64,000 nucleotides of DNA from Agrilutibacter niabensis (GCF_042657165.1 NZ_JBHSNJ010000012.1:1-64000); one strand, 5' to 3'; shown: positions 26,807-35,720, counted from the stretch's first letter. The notes: a model not told the origin generated them from the letters alone. A program made the numbers and translations.

Positions 26807-27718
26807 ATGATCACCCGCGACACGCACGCCTTCCTCGCCTTCGCCAGAGGCTGCGCCACCGACTTCGGTCCGGCCACGGCGCGGGCGGCCTTCCTCGTCG
26901 CGCCGGACGGGTTCTCGCTCGCCGAGCAGTCCGCGCAGGACAACCGCTACATGGCCGCAGCGGGCGCGTTCGATGCGGCGCGCGCGTCGCAGCAGCATCG
27001 CGAACTGCACCGCGCGTTTTCCGCCGCGCTGCCGACGGTCTGCTTCGCGGGCAATCCATCCACGCCCGACGCATTGTTTCCCAACAACGTGTTCGGTACC
27101 GCGGCAGGCCGCTATGTCGTCGGCCGCATGCGCCACGAAGTACGGCAGCGCGAGGCGGAGCGCGAGGACATCCGCGCGTTCTTCGCCGGCGTGCTCGATT
27201 ACGCGGAGATCGACCTGTCCGCGCAGGCGCATCCCTGCGAACTCACCGGCGCACTGGTCATCGATCGCGCGCGCGGCCTGGGCTACTGCGGCCTGTCCGA
27301 GCGCTGCGACGAGGAGGGCGCGCGACTGATGCACGAGGCGTTCGGCCTGCGCGCGACGCTGCTGTTCGAACTGGCGCCGGGCGAATACCACACCAACGTC
27401 GTATTGGCCGTGCTCGCCGGCCGCGCCGCGATCGTCTGCCCGCAAGGCATCGCCGATCCTGGCGCGGTGGAGGCGATCGCCGCGCTGTACGCGCCGCACG
27501 TTGTGCGCTGTGCGCCCGCGGAGCACGCGGCGTTCGTCGGCAATGCGATCGCACTGTCGCCGGACCGGGTGTGGATGAGTGCGCAGGCCGGGCGTGCATT
27601 GACGTCGGAACATCGCGACCTGCTGCGCGGGGCAGGCTTCGAGGTCGCCACGGTCGAGCTGGATGCCATCGAGGCCGGGGGCGGCTCGCTGCGCTGCTGT
27701 GTCGGCGAGATCTTCTGA
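26807..27718 (+). CDS. Arginine deiminase-related (CtlX-like) hydrolase
   Basis: This 303-residue protein is of the amidinotransferase/arginine deiminase superfamily, closest in motif layout to citrulline-utilisation or N(omega)-dimethylarginine-type hydrolases. Recognisable are FPNNVFGT (about 84-91), ELTGALVIDRARGLGY (about 145-160), GEYHTNVVLAVLAG carrying the catalytic histidine (about 194-207), and a C-terminal GGGSLRCCVGEIF with the nucleophilic cysteine. It should attack a guanidino or ureido group; the substrate is not certain. It starts 24 bases after dusA and may share its transcript. The nearest functional partner in the window is arginase at 34515, but they are not linked. Confidence 0.85.
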   Translation: MITRDTHAFLAFARGCATDFGPATARAAFLVAPDGFSLAEQSAQDNRYMAAAGAFDAARASQQHRELHRAFSAALPTVCFAGNPSTPDALFPNNVFGTAAGRYVVGRMRHEVRQREAEREDIRAFFAGVLDYAEIDLSAQAHPCELTGALVIDRARGLGYCGLSERCDEEGARLMHEAFGLRATLLFELAPGEYHTNVVLAVLAGRAAIVCPQGIADPGAVEAIAALYAPHVVRCAPAEHAAFVGNAIALSPDRVWMSAQAGRALTSEHRDLLRGAGFEVATVELDAIEAGGGSLRCCVGEIF

Positions 27719-27880
27719 CACCTGGTTCGCGACCGCCTCGGCAAGTGCCAGGCCCCCAGCACGCCGCGCACTGAACCGCGACCTTGAGGTGAAGGAAAAG
27801 TTCAGACCGGATTCACTGCTCCGTTCCAAGAATGCACACTCGTCGTTCTGCCTGCGCGCACTGTTCCGCACCCCGAGCCC

Positions 27881-28279
27881 ATGACCATTCCCGCTTCCCG
27901 CTTCGCCCCGCTGCTCCTGGCCGTTGCCCTCGTGGTGCCGGCCGGCCACGCCGCGGCACAGAACGTGGGCGGGCTGCTCGACCGCGGCGCGGGTGCAGGG
28001 CGCGGTGCCGGAGAACGCGCTGAACGTGCCGAGCGCGCCGACAGCCGCCAGGAAGACCGTCACCATCGGGGCGAGGACCAGCGCGCCTTGTCGGATGCCG
28101 TGCGCCGGGTCGAACGCCGGACCGGCGGGCAGGTGCTCAGCGCCGAGCGCGTTCCCTTCGATGGCCGCAATGTGAACCGGGTAAAGGTTGTCGACTCCAG
28201 CGGCCGCGTCCGCGTCTACATGGACGATCCGCAGGCCGCGGGCAAGCGCCCGCCGGAACCGCAGCGTGACGACGACTGA
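27881..28279 (+). CDS. Exported PepSY-like protein upstream of PhoPQ
   Basis: This is a 132-residue protein with signal peptide (1-26, ending AAAQ), a charged Gly/Ala/Arg/Glu-rich linker, and a C-terminal segment (about 70-115) with the PepSY pattern ALSDAVRRVERRTGGQVLSAE...RVKVVDSSGRVRVYMD. PepSY domains often inhibit proteases or modulate sensor kinases in the periplasm. Its position just before a PhoPQ-type pair in this group suggests a sensory or accessory role, which is inference. A gap of 142 bases to phoP contains an inverted repeat. Confidence 0.75.
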   Translation: MTIPASRFAPLLLAVALVVPAGHAAAQNVGGLLDRGAGAGRGAGERAERAERADSRQEDRHHRGEDQRALSDAVRRVERRTGGQVLSAERVPFDGRNVNRVKVVDSSGRVRVYMDDPQAAGKRPPEPQRDDD

Positions 28280-28304
28280 ATCGTCACGGCAATATTTTGG
28301 TTTC

Positions 28305-28320
28305 GTTCACGTAACTGAAC
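28305..28320. promoter_or_regulatory. Inverted repeat upstream of phoP
   Basis: The sequence GTTCACGTAACTGAAC is a perfect 5-bp inverted repeat with a 6-base spacer. A related half-site, CTGAAC, recurs at 28363 and CTGAAT at 28376, 13 bases apart. These may be binding sites of PhoP itself, as autoregulation is usual, but no consensus is confirmed for this genus. Confidence 0.4.
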
Positions 28321-28421
28321 CAAATGCGGGGTGCAGCCCCGCGTACACGCGCCGCCGACAAGCTGAACGACTAACCTGAATGCACCCGGCCGCGATGGCC
28401 GCCCTGCTGTAAGGAGTCCCC

Positions 28422-29105
28422 ATGCGCATTCTTCTGGTCGAGGACGAAGCTCCCCTCCGCGAGACCCTGGCAGCCCGCCTCAAGCGCGAAGGCTTTGCCG
28501 TCGATGCTGCCCAGGATGGCGAAGAGGGCCTGTACATGGGCCGTGAGGTTCCGTTTGATCTCGGCATCATCGATCTGGGCCTGCCCAAGATGTCGGGCAT
28601 GGACCTGATCAAGGCCCTGCGTGAGGAAGGCAAGAAATTCCCGGTCCTCATCCTGACCGCGCGTTCGAGCTGGCAGGACAAGGTCGAGGGCCTGAAACAG
28701 GGCGCCGACGACTACCTGGTCAAGCCGTTCCATGTCGAGGAGCTTCTGGCGCGCATCAACGCGCTGGTCCGACGCGCCGCGGGCTGGAGCAAGCCGTCGC
28801 TGGAATGCGGCCCGGTCACGCTCGACCTCGCCGCGCAGACTGTCAGCGTCAGCGGCAGCAACGTCGACCTCACCAGCTACGAATACAAGGTGCTCGAGTA
28901 CCTGATGATGCACGCCGGTGAACTGGTCTCGAAGGCCGACCTCACCGAGCACATCTACCAGCAGGACTTCGACCGCGACTCCAACGTGCTGGAAGTCTTC
29001 ATCGGCCGCCTGCGCAAGAAGCTCGACCCGGACGGTTCGCTCAAGCCGATCGAAACCGTGCGCGGTCGCGGCTATCGCTTCGCGATCGCGCGGAGCGGGG
29101 ACTAG
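28422..29105 (+). CDS. phoP: OmpR-family response regulator (PhoP-like)
   Basis: This is a 227-residue transcription regulator. The receiver domain (1-120) has the acidic pair E7-D8, the phosphorylation site Asp51 (GIIDLGLPKMSG), the switch Thr (ILTARSSWQDK) and Lys (YLVKPFHVEEL). The winged-helix DNA-binding domain (about 130-223) ends in IETVRGRGYRFA. Its composition and the kinase partner match the PhoP of Xanthomonadaceae, which controls responses to low Mg2+, cationic peptides and low pH. AAGGAGT precedes the ATG. The kinase gene follows 154 bases later on the same strand. Confidence 0.88.
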   Translation: MRILLVEDEAPLRETLAARLKREGFAVDAAQDGEEGLYMGREVPFDLGIIDLGLPKMSGMDLIKALREEGKKFPVLILTARSSWQDKVEGLKQGADDYLVKPFHVEELLARINALVRRAAGWSKPSLECGPVTLDLAAQTVSVSGSNVDLTSYEYKVLEYLMMHAGELVSKADLTEHIYQQDFDRDSNVLEVFIGRLRKKLDPDGSLKPIETVRGRGYRFAIARSGD

Positions 29106-29259
29106 ACGCCGCCAGCCGAAGCGACGACGAGGCGCCGATGGGACAAGGTGGCGGCATTCGCCCCACGGCCAATCGCGCGCCGCGTCGGGTCTTTGTACGC
29201 TGGCGGCGCATGACTCCCATGGCCGCCTCAGTCCCCCATCCATCCAGCGAGGCCGCGCC

Positions 29260-30657
29260 TTGAGCTGGCGCCAGCCGCGTTCGCTGCAGGCCCGCCAGTT
29301 GATGGCGGCGAGCCTGGGCCTGGTCGCGTTCCTGGCGTTGGCCGGCTACGCGCTCGACCGCGCCTTCCTGCAGACGGCGAAGGACAACCTGCAACAGCGC
29401 CTGGAGAACTACGCGCTGGCGTATGCCGACAAGAGCGATTTCGCGCGCAACGGCGAGTTCATCCCGCCCTACGATCCGATCGAGCCGCGCTTCGAGCGTC
29501 CGGGCAGCGGCCTGTATGCCGAAGTCGTGCTGCCCAACGCGCACTGGGACTCGCATTCCGCGCAGGGGCCACTGTTGCCCGCTTCGCAACTGCTGAAGCC
29601 GAACGAGGAACGCTTCGAAGGCCCGTTGCCGATGACGCAGACCAAGGGCATGCCGGGTGAGGTCTACCGCTACGGGCGCGGTTTCATCTGGAGCGCGCAG
29701 GGCGACGAGAAGTCGGAATTCCCATACACGATCTACATCCTCGAGGACACCACCGCGCTGAGTACGCAGGTCACGGTGTTCCGCGCCGCGTTGTGGCGCT
29801 ACCTCGGCAGCGCGGGGCTGATCCTGATGCTGCTGCAGGCGGTAATCATGCGCTGGAGCCTGCGTCCGCTGCGGAACGTCATCCATGAACTCAAGCACGT
29901 GCAGCGCGGTCTCGCTTCGCGCATGAGCGGACGCCACCCGCGCGAACTGGAACCGCTCACCGAAAGCATCAACGCGTTCATCGAGAGCGAGCGCGAGAAC
30001 CTCGACCGCCAGCGAAACACCCTGGCCGACCTTGCGCACAGCCTGAAGACGCCGCTCGCCGTGCTGCGCGCCCGCCTGGACCACCCGGGTGCGGAGGCGG
30101 AGCTGCGCGAGGAAGTCGACGTGCAATTGCGGCGCATGAACGACCTGGTGTCGTACCAGCTCGCGCGCGCGGCGCGATCGGGCCACCAGCTCTTCGCCGC
30201 GCCGATCGCGATCGAGCCGCACGCGGAGCAGATCGTGCGCGGACTCGAGAAGGTGTACTCGGGCAAGGGTGTGCTGTGCGAATTCGATATCGCGCCGGGT
30301 TCGCAGTTCCATGGCGAGCCCGGCGACCTGCAGGAACTGCTGGGCAACCTGCTGGAAAATGCGTTCAAGTGGGCGCGCTCGCGCGTGCTGCTGACCGTGC
30401 AGCCTGGCGAGCAGGTGCCCAATCGCCGCCCCGGCCTGCTGATCGCGGTGGACGACGACGGGCCCGGCATTCCGCCGGAAAAGGTCGCGCTGATCCTGCA
30501 GCGTGGCGTGCGTGGCGATGAACGCGTGCAGGGCCACGGCATTGGCCTGGCGATCGTGCAGGACATGGTGCGCGGCTATCGCGGCACGTTGGACGTTCGG
30601 GCGTCGGAAGAGCTCGGCGGCGCGCGCTTCGAGGCGAGATTGCCGCCGGGCCTGTAA
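29260..30657 (+). CDS. phoQ: PhoQ-like sensor histidine kinase
   Basis: This is a 465-residue inner-membrane kinase. A transmembrane helix (about 14-34) is followed by a periplasmic sensor domain (about 35-175), a second helix (about 185-205), HAMP-like linker, dimerisation domain with phospho-His260 (ADLAHSLKTPLAVLRA), and the ATPase domain with N box (NLLENAFKW), G1 (VDDDGPGIPPEK) and G2 (GHGIGLAIV). The TTG start at 29260 is chosen because the conserved N-terminus (SWRQPRSLQARQL) begins there and CGAGG lies 8 bases upstream; longer frames run through the phoP coding region. With phoP it forms a two-component system sensing divalent cations or antimicrobial peptides. Confidence 0.85.
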   Translation: MSWRQPRSLQARQLMAASLGLVAFLALAGYALDRAFLQTAKDNLQQRLENYALAYADKSDFARNGEFIPPYDPIEPRFERPGSGLYAEVVLPNAHWDSHSAQGPLLPASQLLKPNEERFEGPLPMTQTKGMPGEVYRYGRGFIWSAQGDEKSEFPYTIYILEDTTALSTQVTVFRAALWRYLGSAGLILMLLQAVIMRWSLRPLRNVIHELKHVQRGLASRMSGRHPRELEPLTESINAFIESERENLDRQRNTLADLAHSLKTPLAVLRARLDHPGAEAELREEVDVQLRRMNDLVSYQLARAARSGHQLFAAPIAIEPHAEQIVRGLEKVYSGKGVLCEFDIAPGSQFHGEPGDLQELLGNLLENAFKWARSRVLLTVQPGEQVPNRRPGLLIAVDDDGPGIPPEKVALILQRGVRGDERVQGHGIGLAIVQDMVRGYRGTLDVRASEELGGARFEARLPPGL

Positions 30658-30669
30658 CGTACAGCCGAA

Positions 30670-31413
30670 TCAGGCGAACGGCGACGGCCCGTAGAAGCGT
30701 TCCAGGTGCGCCGCGACCTTGGGCATCTCTGCGCGCAGCAACTGCGGATCACTGAAATGGTATTCGCTGGCGACCGCGAAGAATTCCTCGGGGGCCTCGG
30801 CGGCGTAGGGGTCGATGGCCGTCTCGCGACCGGCATCCACGTCGGCGACGAACGCGTCGTAGGCCGACTGGAAATCGCGCGCCCAACCGCGTTGCCATGG
30901 TCCCGGCAACGGCGGAGTGCCGTCCAGTTCGCCATCGAGCACGTCGACTTTGTGCGCCATCTCGTGCACAGCCACGCAGAAGCCAGCGCGCGGATCCTCG
31001 CAGTCGGCGAGCACGTCGGCCCAGGACAGGATCAGCGGGCCGCTGTCCCAGGCTTCGCCGATCAGCTCGTCCTCCCACTGGTGCAGCACGCCGGCGGCGT
31101 CGACGTGGGTGCGGTTCACGCGGAAGGCCTCGGGGTAGACGATCAGTTGCGACCAGCCGCGCAATCCCGTTTCGCCGAATTCCAGCAAGGGCAGGCAGCA
31201 CGCTGACGCGAGCACGCCACGGTCGCATGCATCGAGCTCGAGTTCTCCAATCGGCGTGATGGTTTTCTCGTGCAGGAAGCGCGCAGCCAGCGAGGCGAGG
31301 CGCGCGTCGCGTTCGGAATCAAGTGCGGCCGCCCACGGCAGTGCGGCGCGGACGTCGCGCCAGAGTTCGGGCGTTATCGGTTGCGGGATGCGCCCGCGGA
31401 GCCAGCGGAACAA
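30670..31413 (-). CDS. mtfA: MtfA-like zinc metallopeptidase (M90 family)
   Basis: This 247-residue protein has the zinc signature HEMAHKVD (about 149-156) with a downstream glutamate in APEEFFAVASEYHFSDP, as in MtfA. In enterobacteria MtfA binds the Mlc repressor and has modest aminopeptidase activity; that partner is not visible here, so regulatory function is uncertain. The start is TTG, the only plausible initiator near the expected N-terminus (FRWLRGRIP). It converges with phoQ, leaving 12 bases between stops. Confidence 0.85.
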   Translation of the reverse strand: MFRWLRGRIPQPITPELWRDVRAALPWAAALDSERDARLASLAARFLHEKTITPIGELELDACDRGVLASACCLPLLEFGETGLRGWSQLIVYPEAFRVNRTHVDAAGVLHQWEDELIGEAWDSGPLILSWADVLADCEDPRAGFCVAVHEMAHKVDVLDGELDGTPPLPGPWQRGWARDFQSAYDAFVADVDAGRETAIDPYAAEAPEEFFAVASEYHFSDPQLLRAEMPKVAAHLERFYGPSPFA

Positions 31414-31449
31414 AGGATCGAACTGATGCGGTGTCGAACTACGTGCCGA

Positions 31450-31713
31450 TCAGCGGAACATGCCCGGCAGGAAGCGGTGCCAGCGCGGTGACTGCAGGCG
31501 GACTTCATCGACGCTGCCGCCGTTGCTCGGCAGGCTGGCCTTGGTCTTCTTCACCGGCACGGCCATCGGCGCTGGATCGCGCGTGCGTGCCGCGACGGAG
31601 CGGGTTTCCTGGCTCGGGCAGCTGCCGCCATCGGCATCGCTGAGCTTGCTTTCGCGCGCGGCAACCGTCGCGCTGGTGAGGGCGATCAGCAGGCAGACGA
31701 CTATGCGGCGCAT
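31450..31713 (-). CDS. Small exported protein of unknown function
   Basis: This is an 87-residue protein with an N-terminal signal peptide (RRIVVCLLIALTSATVAARE) and a short mature part rich in Lys, Arg, Ser and Pro with one cysteine (GGSCPSQE). No domain is recognised. GAGAGGA precedes the ATG at 31713; the longer frame from 31770 places residues before the signal peptide. It lies 36 bases upstream of mtfA on the same strand and could be co-transcribed. Confidence 0.6.
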   Translation of the reverse strand: MRRIVVCLLIALTSATVAARESKLSDADGGSCPSQETRSVAARTRDPAPMAVPVKKTKASLPSNGGSVDEVRLQSPRWHRFLPGMFR

Positions 31714-31867
31714 GGGGGGATCCTCTCCCGAGCATCGGGGGACCCGCGGACTATAACCCAGTCGCGTCACACCGGAGTTGGGATCCGTCGGCGTCTTGTG
31801 GTGCGCTGCAGCAGGCCGGGGAATGTGACTGCGGGCCGCGCGCGGTCAGGCCCCCCATAATTGCCGC

Positions 31868-32875
31868 ATGGATGATCGCGCCCTGCTTGAGCACCTGATC
31901 CGCGGCCCCGCCAGCGGCGATACCCTCGCCCAGGCTGCGGGCCAGACCCGGGCCGCGGTCTGGAAGCGGATCGAGGCCCTGCGCCAGGCCGGGGTCGACA
32001 TCACCGCACGGCCGGGCCGGGGCTACGCGCTGGCGCAGCCGCTGGACCTGCTGGACGCAGCGGCTATCCGCGCCGCGCTGCCGGCGTCCGTGCGGGGACA
32101 GGTCGCAGACCTCCAGGTGGCCTGGTCCATCGATTCCACCAACAGCGAGTTGCTGCGGCGTCCGGCATCCGACGCCGCCACGGGAGCCGACATCCTGCTG
32201 GCCGAGCGCCAGACCGGCGGCCGCGGTCGCCGCGGCCGAGTCTGGGCGTCGCCGTTGGCCGCGCACCTGTACCTGTCGCTGGCGCGCGGCTTCGGGGGCG
32301 GCCTGGCCAGGTTGGGCGGGTTGAGCCTGGTTGCGGGCGTTGCCGTCGCCGAAGCGCTACGGGGGCTCGGGTTCGGCGAGGTTCGCCTGAAGTGGCCCAA
32401 CGACGTGGTGGTCGCCGCCCCGGAGGGTCTGCGCAAACTCGGCGGCTTGCTGATCGAGGGCAGCGGCGAACACGCCGGGCCCGCGCGCGCGGTGATCGGG
32501 CTGGGTGTCAACGTGCGCATGCCCGAAGCCGCGGCACGGGCCATCGACCAACCCTGGTGCGATCTTGCCAGCCTTTCGCGCCAGGCCGGGCACGACCTGG
32601 CGCAACGCAATGGCATTGCCGCAGCGGTGCTGGCGCAAATGCTGCCCGCGCTCGATGTCTTCGATGCCGAGGGGCTTGCACCGTTCCTCCACCGCTACGC
32701 CGTGGTCGACGCACTCGCCGGACAGCCCGTCATGCTGCATACCGCCGTCGGCACCCAAGCCGGCACCGCGCTGGGAGTCGCGGAGGATGGCGCGCTGCGC
32801 CTGCGTCTCGACGATGGCCGCGAGCAGCGCGTGCATGCCGGCGAAGTCAGCGTGCGCCGGGTGGCTGCCGCATGA
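31868..32875 (+). CDS. birA: Biotin--[acetyl-CoA-carboxylase] ligase
   Basis: This 335-residue protein activates biotin as biotinyl-AMP and attaches it to the acetyl-CoA carboxylase carrier protein. It has an N-terminal winged helix (about 1-65, AAGQTRAAVWKRIEALR), so it may also repress biotin genes as in E. coli. The catalytic core contains GRGRRGRVWAS (about 118-128), LKWPNDVVV and a C-terminal SH3-like domain (about 280-335). It overlaps coaX by 4 bases (ATGA), the usual pairing in this group. Confidence 0.92.
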   Translation: MDDRALLEHLIRGPASGDTLAQAAGQTRAAVWKRIEALRQAGVDITARPGRGYALAQPLDLLDAAAIRAALPASVRGQVADLQVAWSIDSTNSELLRRPASDAATGADILLAERQTGGRGRRGRVWASPLAAHLYLSLARGFGGGLARLGGLSLVAGVAVAEALRGLGFGEVRLKWPNDVVVAAPEGLRKLGGLLIEGSGEHAGPARAVIGLGVNVRMPEAAARAIDQPWCDLASLSRQAGHDLAQRNGIAAAVLAQMLPALDVFDAEGLAPFLHRYAVVDALAGQPVMLHTAVGTQAGTALGVAEDGALRLRLDDGREQRVHAGEVSVRRVAAA

Positions 32876-33615
32876 GCGCCTGGTTGTTCGATCTGGGCAA
32901 CACACGGCTCAAGTGCGCGCCGCTGGTGGCGGGACGCGTGGGGGACGTGGTGGCGCTGCCGCATCGCGAAGCCGACGTGACCGCCGCGCTGGAAGCGACG
33001 CTGCCGCCGCGCATCGACGTGGCCTACGTCGCCAGCGTCGCCAACGAGGGACTCCGGGTCGCGTTGCTGCAGGCGCTCGCGTCGCGCGCTCGGCGCATCT
33101 CGCTGGCGCGCACGCAAGCGGCGTTCGGGGATTTCCGCATCGCCTACGCGCAACCGCACAAGCTCGGGGTCGACCGCTTCCTCGCCATGCTCGCCGCGCA
33201 CGCGCACGCGCACGGCGACGGGAGCGTGCTGCTGTGCGGTGTGGGCACGGCCCTCACGGTCGACCTGGTCGATGCACACGGCCGCCACCTTGGCGGCCGC
33301 ATCGCCCCGTCGCCGATGCTGATGCGCGAAGTGCTGCACGAACGCGCCCCGCAGCTCCCCATCCAAGGTGGCGCGTATGCCGACTTCGCCACCGATACCG
33401 AGGACGCGCTGGCGTCCGGCTGCGAGGGCGCCGCGCTGGCGCTGATCGAATCCAGCCGAGACGCCGCGCGGCAGCGGCTGGGCCAGCGCCCCAAGCTGCT
33501 GCTGCACGGTGGTGGTGCGGAGGAACTGGCCGCCCGGCTGCCCGATGCAACCCTGGTCGCGTCGCTCGTACTCGATGGATTGGCGATCTGGGCCGCCGTC
33601 GATTCCACGAGCTAG
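32872..33615 (+). CDS. coaX: Type III pantothenate kinase
   Basis: This enzyme performs the first step of coenzyme A synthesis, phosphorylating pantothenate. The 247-residue protein has the ASKHA phosphate motif FDLGNTRLK (6-14), the pantothenate-contact segment around LGVDRFLAM and the second motif GVGTALTVDLVDAHGRHLGG (about 123-142). Type III enzymes need a monovalent cation and are insensitive to CoA feedback. The ATG overlaps the birA stop (ATGA), so the two are translationally coupled. A SPOR-domain gene follows 23 bases later. Confidence 0.92.
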   Translation: MSAWLFDLGNTRLKCAPLVAGRVGDVVALPHREADVTAALEATLPPRIDVAYVASVANEGLRVALLQALASRARRISLARTQAAFGDFRIAYAQPHKLGVDRFLAMLAAHAHAHGDGSVLLCGVGTALTVDLVDAHGRHLGGRIAPSPMLMREVLHERAPQLPIQGGAYADFATDTEDALASGCEGAALALIESSRDAARQRLGQRPKLLLHGGGAEELAARLPDATLVASLVLDGLAIWAAVDSTS

Positions 33616-33638
33616 AAGCTTGCCCCTAGAATCGACGC

Positions 33639-34340
33639 ATGCTTGTACGCGCGCTCATCGTCCTGTTCTCGGTGCTCAACCTGGGCGCCGCCGTGTGGTG
33701 GATCGCACACGACTCGCTGCCGCCGCCAGCACCGGTACAGGTGCCGCCGGGTGTCGCCCCCCTGCAACTGGTGAACGAAGCAGGCGCGCCGCCGCCTTCG
33801 ATGCCGCCGACACCGGCTTCGGCGACTGCCGCCGCACCGTCGCCCGTGGACGAGGGCACCACCGCGGCGTCTGCGCAGCAGTGCTTCAGTTTCGGTCCCT
33901 ATGCTTCGAATGAAGCCGGCGCCGCGGCCGCTGCGAAACTCAAGCCGCTGGTGCGGACGTTGGCAACGCGCGGACAAGCCGAGACGTCGACCCGCGGCTG
34001 GCGCGTGTACCTGCCGCCGCAGGCGTCGCGGGAACAGGCCGAAGCGGTCGCCCAGCGCATCGGCGCGGCCGGCTTCAGCGATTTCCTCATCGTGCGCGAC
34101 GGTGCGGAAGCCAATTCGATCGCACTCGGCCGCTACCGCGGCGAGGATGCCGCGAACAAGCGTGTCCAGGCGCTCAACGCCGCCGGCTTCGCCGCGCGTG
34201 CCCAAGCGCTGGACGGGCCGGAAGCCGTGGCGGTATGGCTGGACGTGGTCGCCGGGGAAGCCTTCGACGCGCGCCGCGCGCAGGCCGCGATCGCGGCCGA
34301 GCAGTTCCGCAAGATCGATTGCGCCGCTATGCCGCGCTGA
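33639..34340 (+). CDS. SPOR domain-containing membrane protein
   Basis: This 233-residue protein has a single N-terminal membrane anchor (about 2-22), a Pro/Ala-rich periplasmic linker, and a C-terminal SPOR domain (about 85-165: CFSFGPYASNEAGAAAAAKL, RVYLPPQASREQAEA, YRGEDAANKRVQAL). SPOR domains bind denuded glycan strands at the division septum, so this is likely a minor division-associated protein. It is the third gene of the birA-coaX transcript. Confidence 0.82.
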   Translation: MLVRALIVLFSVLNLGAAVWWIAHDSLPPPAPVQVPPGVAPLQLVNEAGAPPPSMPPTPASATAAAPSPVDEGTTAASAQQCFSFGPYASNEAGAAAAAKLKPLVRTLATRGQAETSTRGWRVYLPPQASREQAEAVAQRIGAAGFSDFLIVRDGAEANSIALGRYRGEDAANKRVQALNAAGFAARAQALDGPEAVAVWLDVVAGEAFDARRAQAAIAAEQFRKIDCAAMPR

Positions 34341-34425
34341 GCGCAGGGCTGACCGGTGCAACCTCGCGGCAGGCTAGAATGCGCAGGCTCGGCGCCAGTT
34401 TTCACCCCGGCGCCGCAACTCTCAC

Positions 34426-34501
34426 GCCGGCTTAGCTCAGTTGGTAGAGCAACCGCCTTGTAAGCGGTAGGTCGTCAGTTCGATTCTGACAGCCGGCACC
34501 A
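34426..34501 (+). tRNA. tRNA-Thr (anticodon TGT)
   Basis: A full cloverleaf of 76 nt with encoded CCA. The acceptor stem GCCGGCT pairs with AGCCGGC, the D-arm has AGCTCAGTTGGTAGAGC, the anticodon stem is ACCGC/GCGGT with loop CTTGTAA (anticodon TGT, reads ACA), and the T-arm has TTCGATTC. It ends 13 bases before the arginase start. Confidence 0.97.
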
Positions 34502-34514
34502 CAGGAACCGGTGC

Positions 34515-35438
34515 ATGAGCCGCAGCTTTCTCCCTGTTTCCCTGATCGGCGCGCCCACCGACATTGGTGCGGGGCACCTGGGGGCGCGACTCGGCCCCGA
34601 GGCCCTGCGCATCGCCGGATTGCCGCAGGCGCTGGTCGCGCGCGGCATCGACGTGGCCGATCGCGGAAACCTCGATGGTCCGCGCAATCCGTGGCAGCCG
34701 CCCGCCGCGGGCTATCGGCACCTTCCCGAGGTAGCCGCGTGGAACCGCTCGGTGATGGATGCCGTGCTCGCCGAACTGCGCGGCAACCGCATGCCCATCC
34801 TGCTTGGCGGCGATCACTGCCTCGGCCTGGGTTCGATCACTGCCGTCGCCCGGCATTGCCGCGAAACCGGCAAGAAGCTGCGCGTGCTTTGGCTCGACGC
34901 ACATGCCGACTTCAACACCAGCGACGTCACGCCCTCGGGCAACGTCCACGGCATGCCGGTCGCGTGCCTGTGCGGGTTGGGTCCCCGGGAGCTGACCCAT
35001 CTCGGCGGCGATGCGCCGGCGATACGCCCGGAAGACATCCGCCAGATCGGCATCCGCTCCGTTGACGAAGGCGAGAAGCGACTGGTGAAGGAGTACGGCC
35101 TAGACGTCTACGACATGCGCTACATCGACGAAGTCGGAATGAAGCGCGCGATGGAGGAGGCCCTGGACGGCGTCGACGAGAACACGCACCTGCACGTCAG
35201 CTTCGACGTCGACTTCCTCGACCCGGCGATCGCGCCGGGCGTGGGCACCACCGTGCCCGGCGGCCCGAGCTATCGTGAGGCGCAGCTGGTGATGGAGATG
35301 ATCGCCGACAGCGGCCGGCTGGCCTCGCTGGACATCATGGAGCTCAACCCGGTAATCGATACCCGCAACCTCACCGCGGAAGTTGCCGTCGACCTGGTCG
35401 AGAGCCTGTTCGGCAAGTCGACCCTGATGCGTGACTGA
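34515..35438 (+). CDS. rocF: Arginase
   Basis: This cytosolic dimanganese enzyme cleaves L-arginine to ornithine and urea. The 307-residue protein contains the metal-binding motifs GGDHCLGLGS (about 98-107), WLDAHADFNT (about 126-135) with the substrate loop SGNVHGMP, and SFDVDFLDP (about 228-236). These fit the arginase/ureohydrolase fold, and the N-terminal PTDIGAG with the SGN loop favour arginase over agmatinase. The gene starts 13 bases after tRNA-Thr, so its message may come from the tRNA transcript; AGGA lies 8 bases before the ATG. Confidence 0.9.
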   Translation: MSRSFLPVSLIGAPTDIGAGHLGARLGPEALRIAGLPQALVARGIDVADRGNLDGPRNPWQPPAAGYRHLPEVAAWNRSVMDAVLAELRGNRMPILLGGDHCLGLGSITAVARHCRETGKKLRVLWLDAHADFNTSDVTPSGNVHGMPVACLCGLGPRELTHLGGDAPAIRPEDIRQIGIRSVDEGEKRLVKEYGLDVYDMRYIDEVGMKRAMEEALDGVDENTHLHVSFDVDFLDPAIAPGVGTTVPGGPSYREAQLVMEMIADSGRLASLDIMELNPVIDTRNLTAEVAVDLVESLFGKSTLMRD

Positions 35439-35562
35439 CTGCCCGTTTCCGCCTGAATAATGGGCCGACAGCCGCATGGCGCCCCTTGCACCGCCCACGC
35501 GGCGGTCACACCATGCTCCAGCGCGGGTTGCCGCCTTTTCGTAAACCGTTGGAGAGTTCCTG

Positions 35563-35697
35563 ATGAAGCGTGTGATGGCCGTGGCCATGCTGGCCCTGTT
35601 TTCGATCGCGGCCCTGTCGGCCTGCAACACCATGGAAGGGCTTGGCAAGGACGTGAAGAAGCTGGGCGAGAAGGTCGAGGAAAAGGCCAGCAGCTGA
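35563..35697 (+). CDS. Entericidin-like lipoprotein 1
   Basis: This is a 44-residue lipoprotein: signal peptide with lipobox LSAC (Cys21), then a short amphipathic, Lys/Glu-rich helix (KDVKKLGEKVEEKASS). This matches the entericidin A/B family, small membrane lipoproteins thought to act as a toxin-antidote pair in enterics, although most relatives have no tested role. GGAGAG upstream supports the ATG. A terminator follows 24 bases after the stop. A second copy lies 215 bases downstream. Confidence 0.82.
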   Translation: MKRVMAVAMLALFSIAALSACNTMEGLGKDVKKLGEKVEEKASS

Positions 35698-35720
35698 TGC
35701 TCTGGCCGGATGGATGCGCC

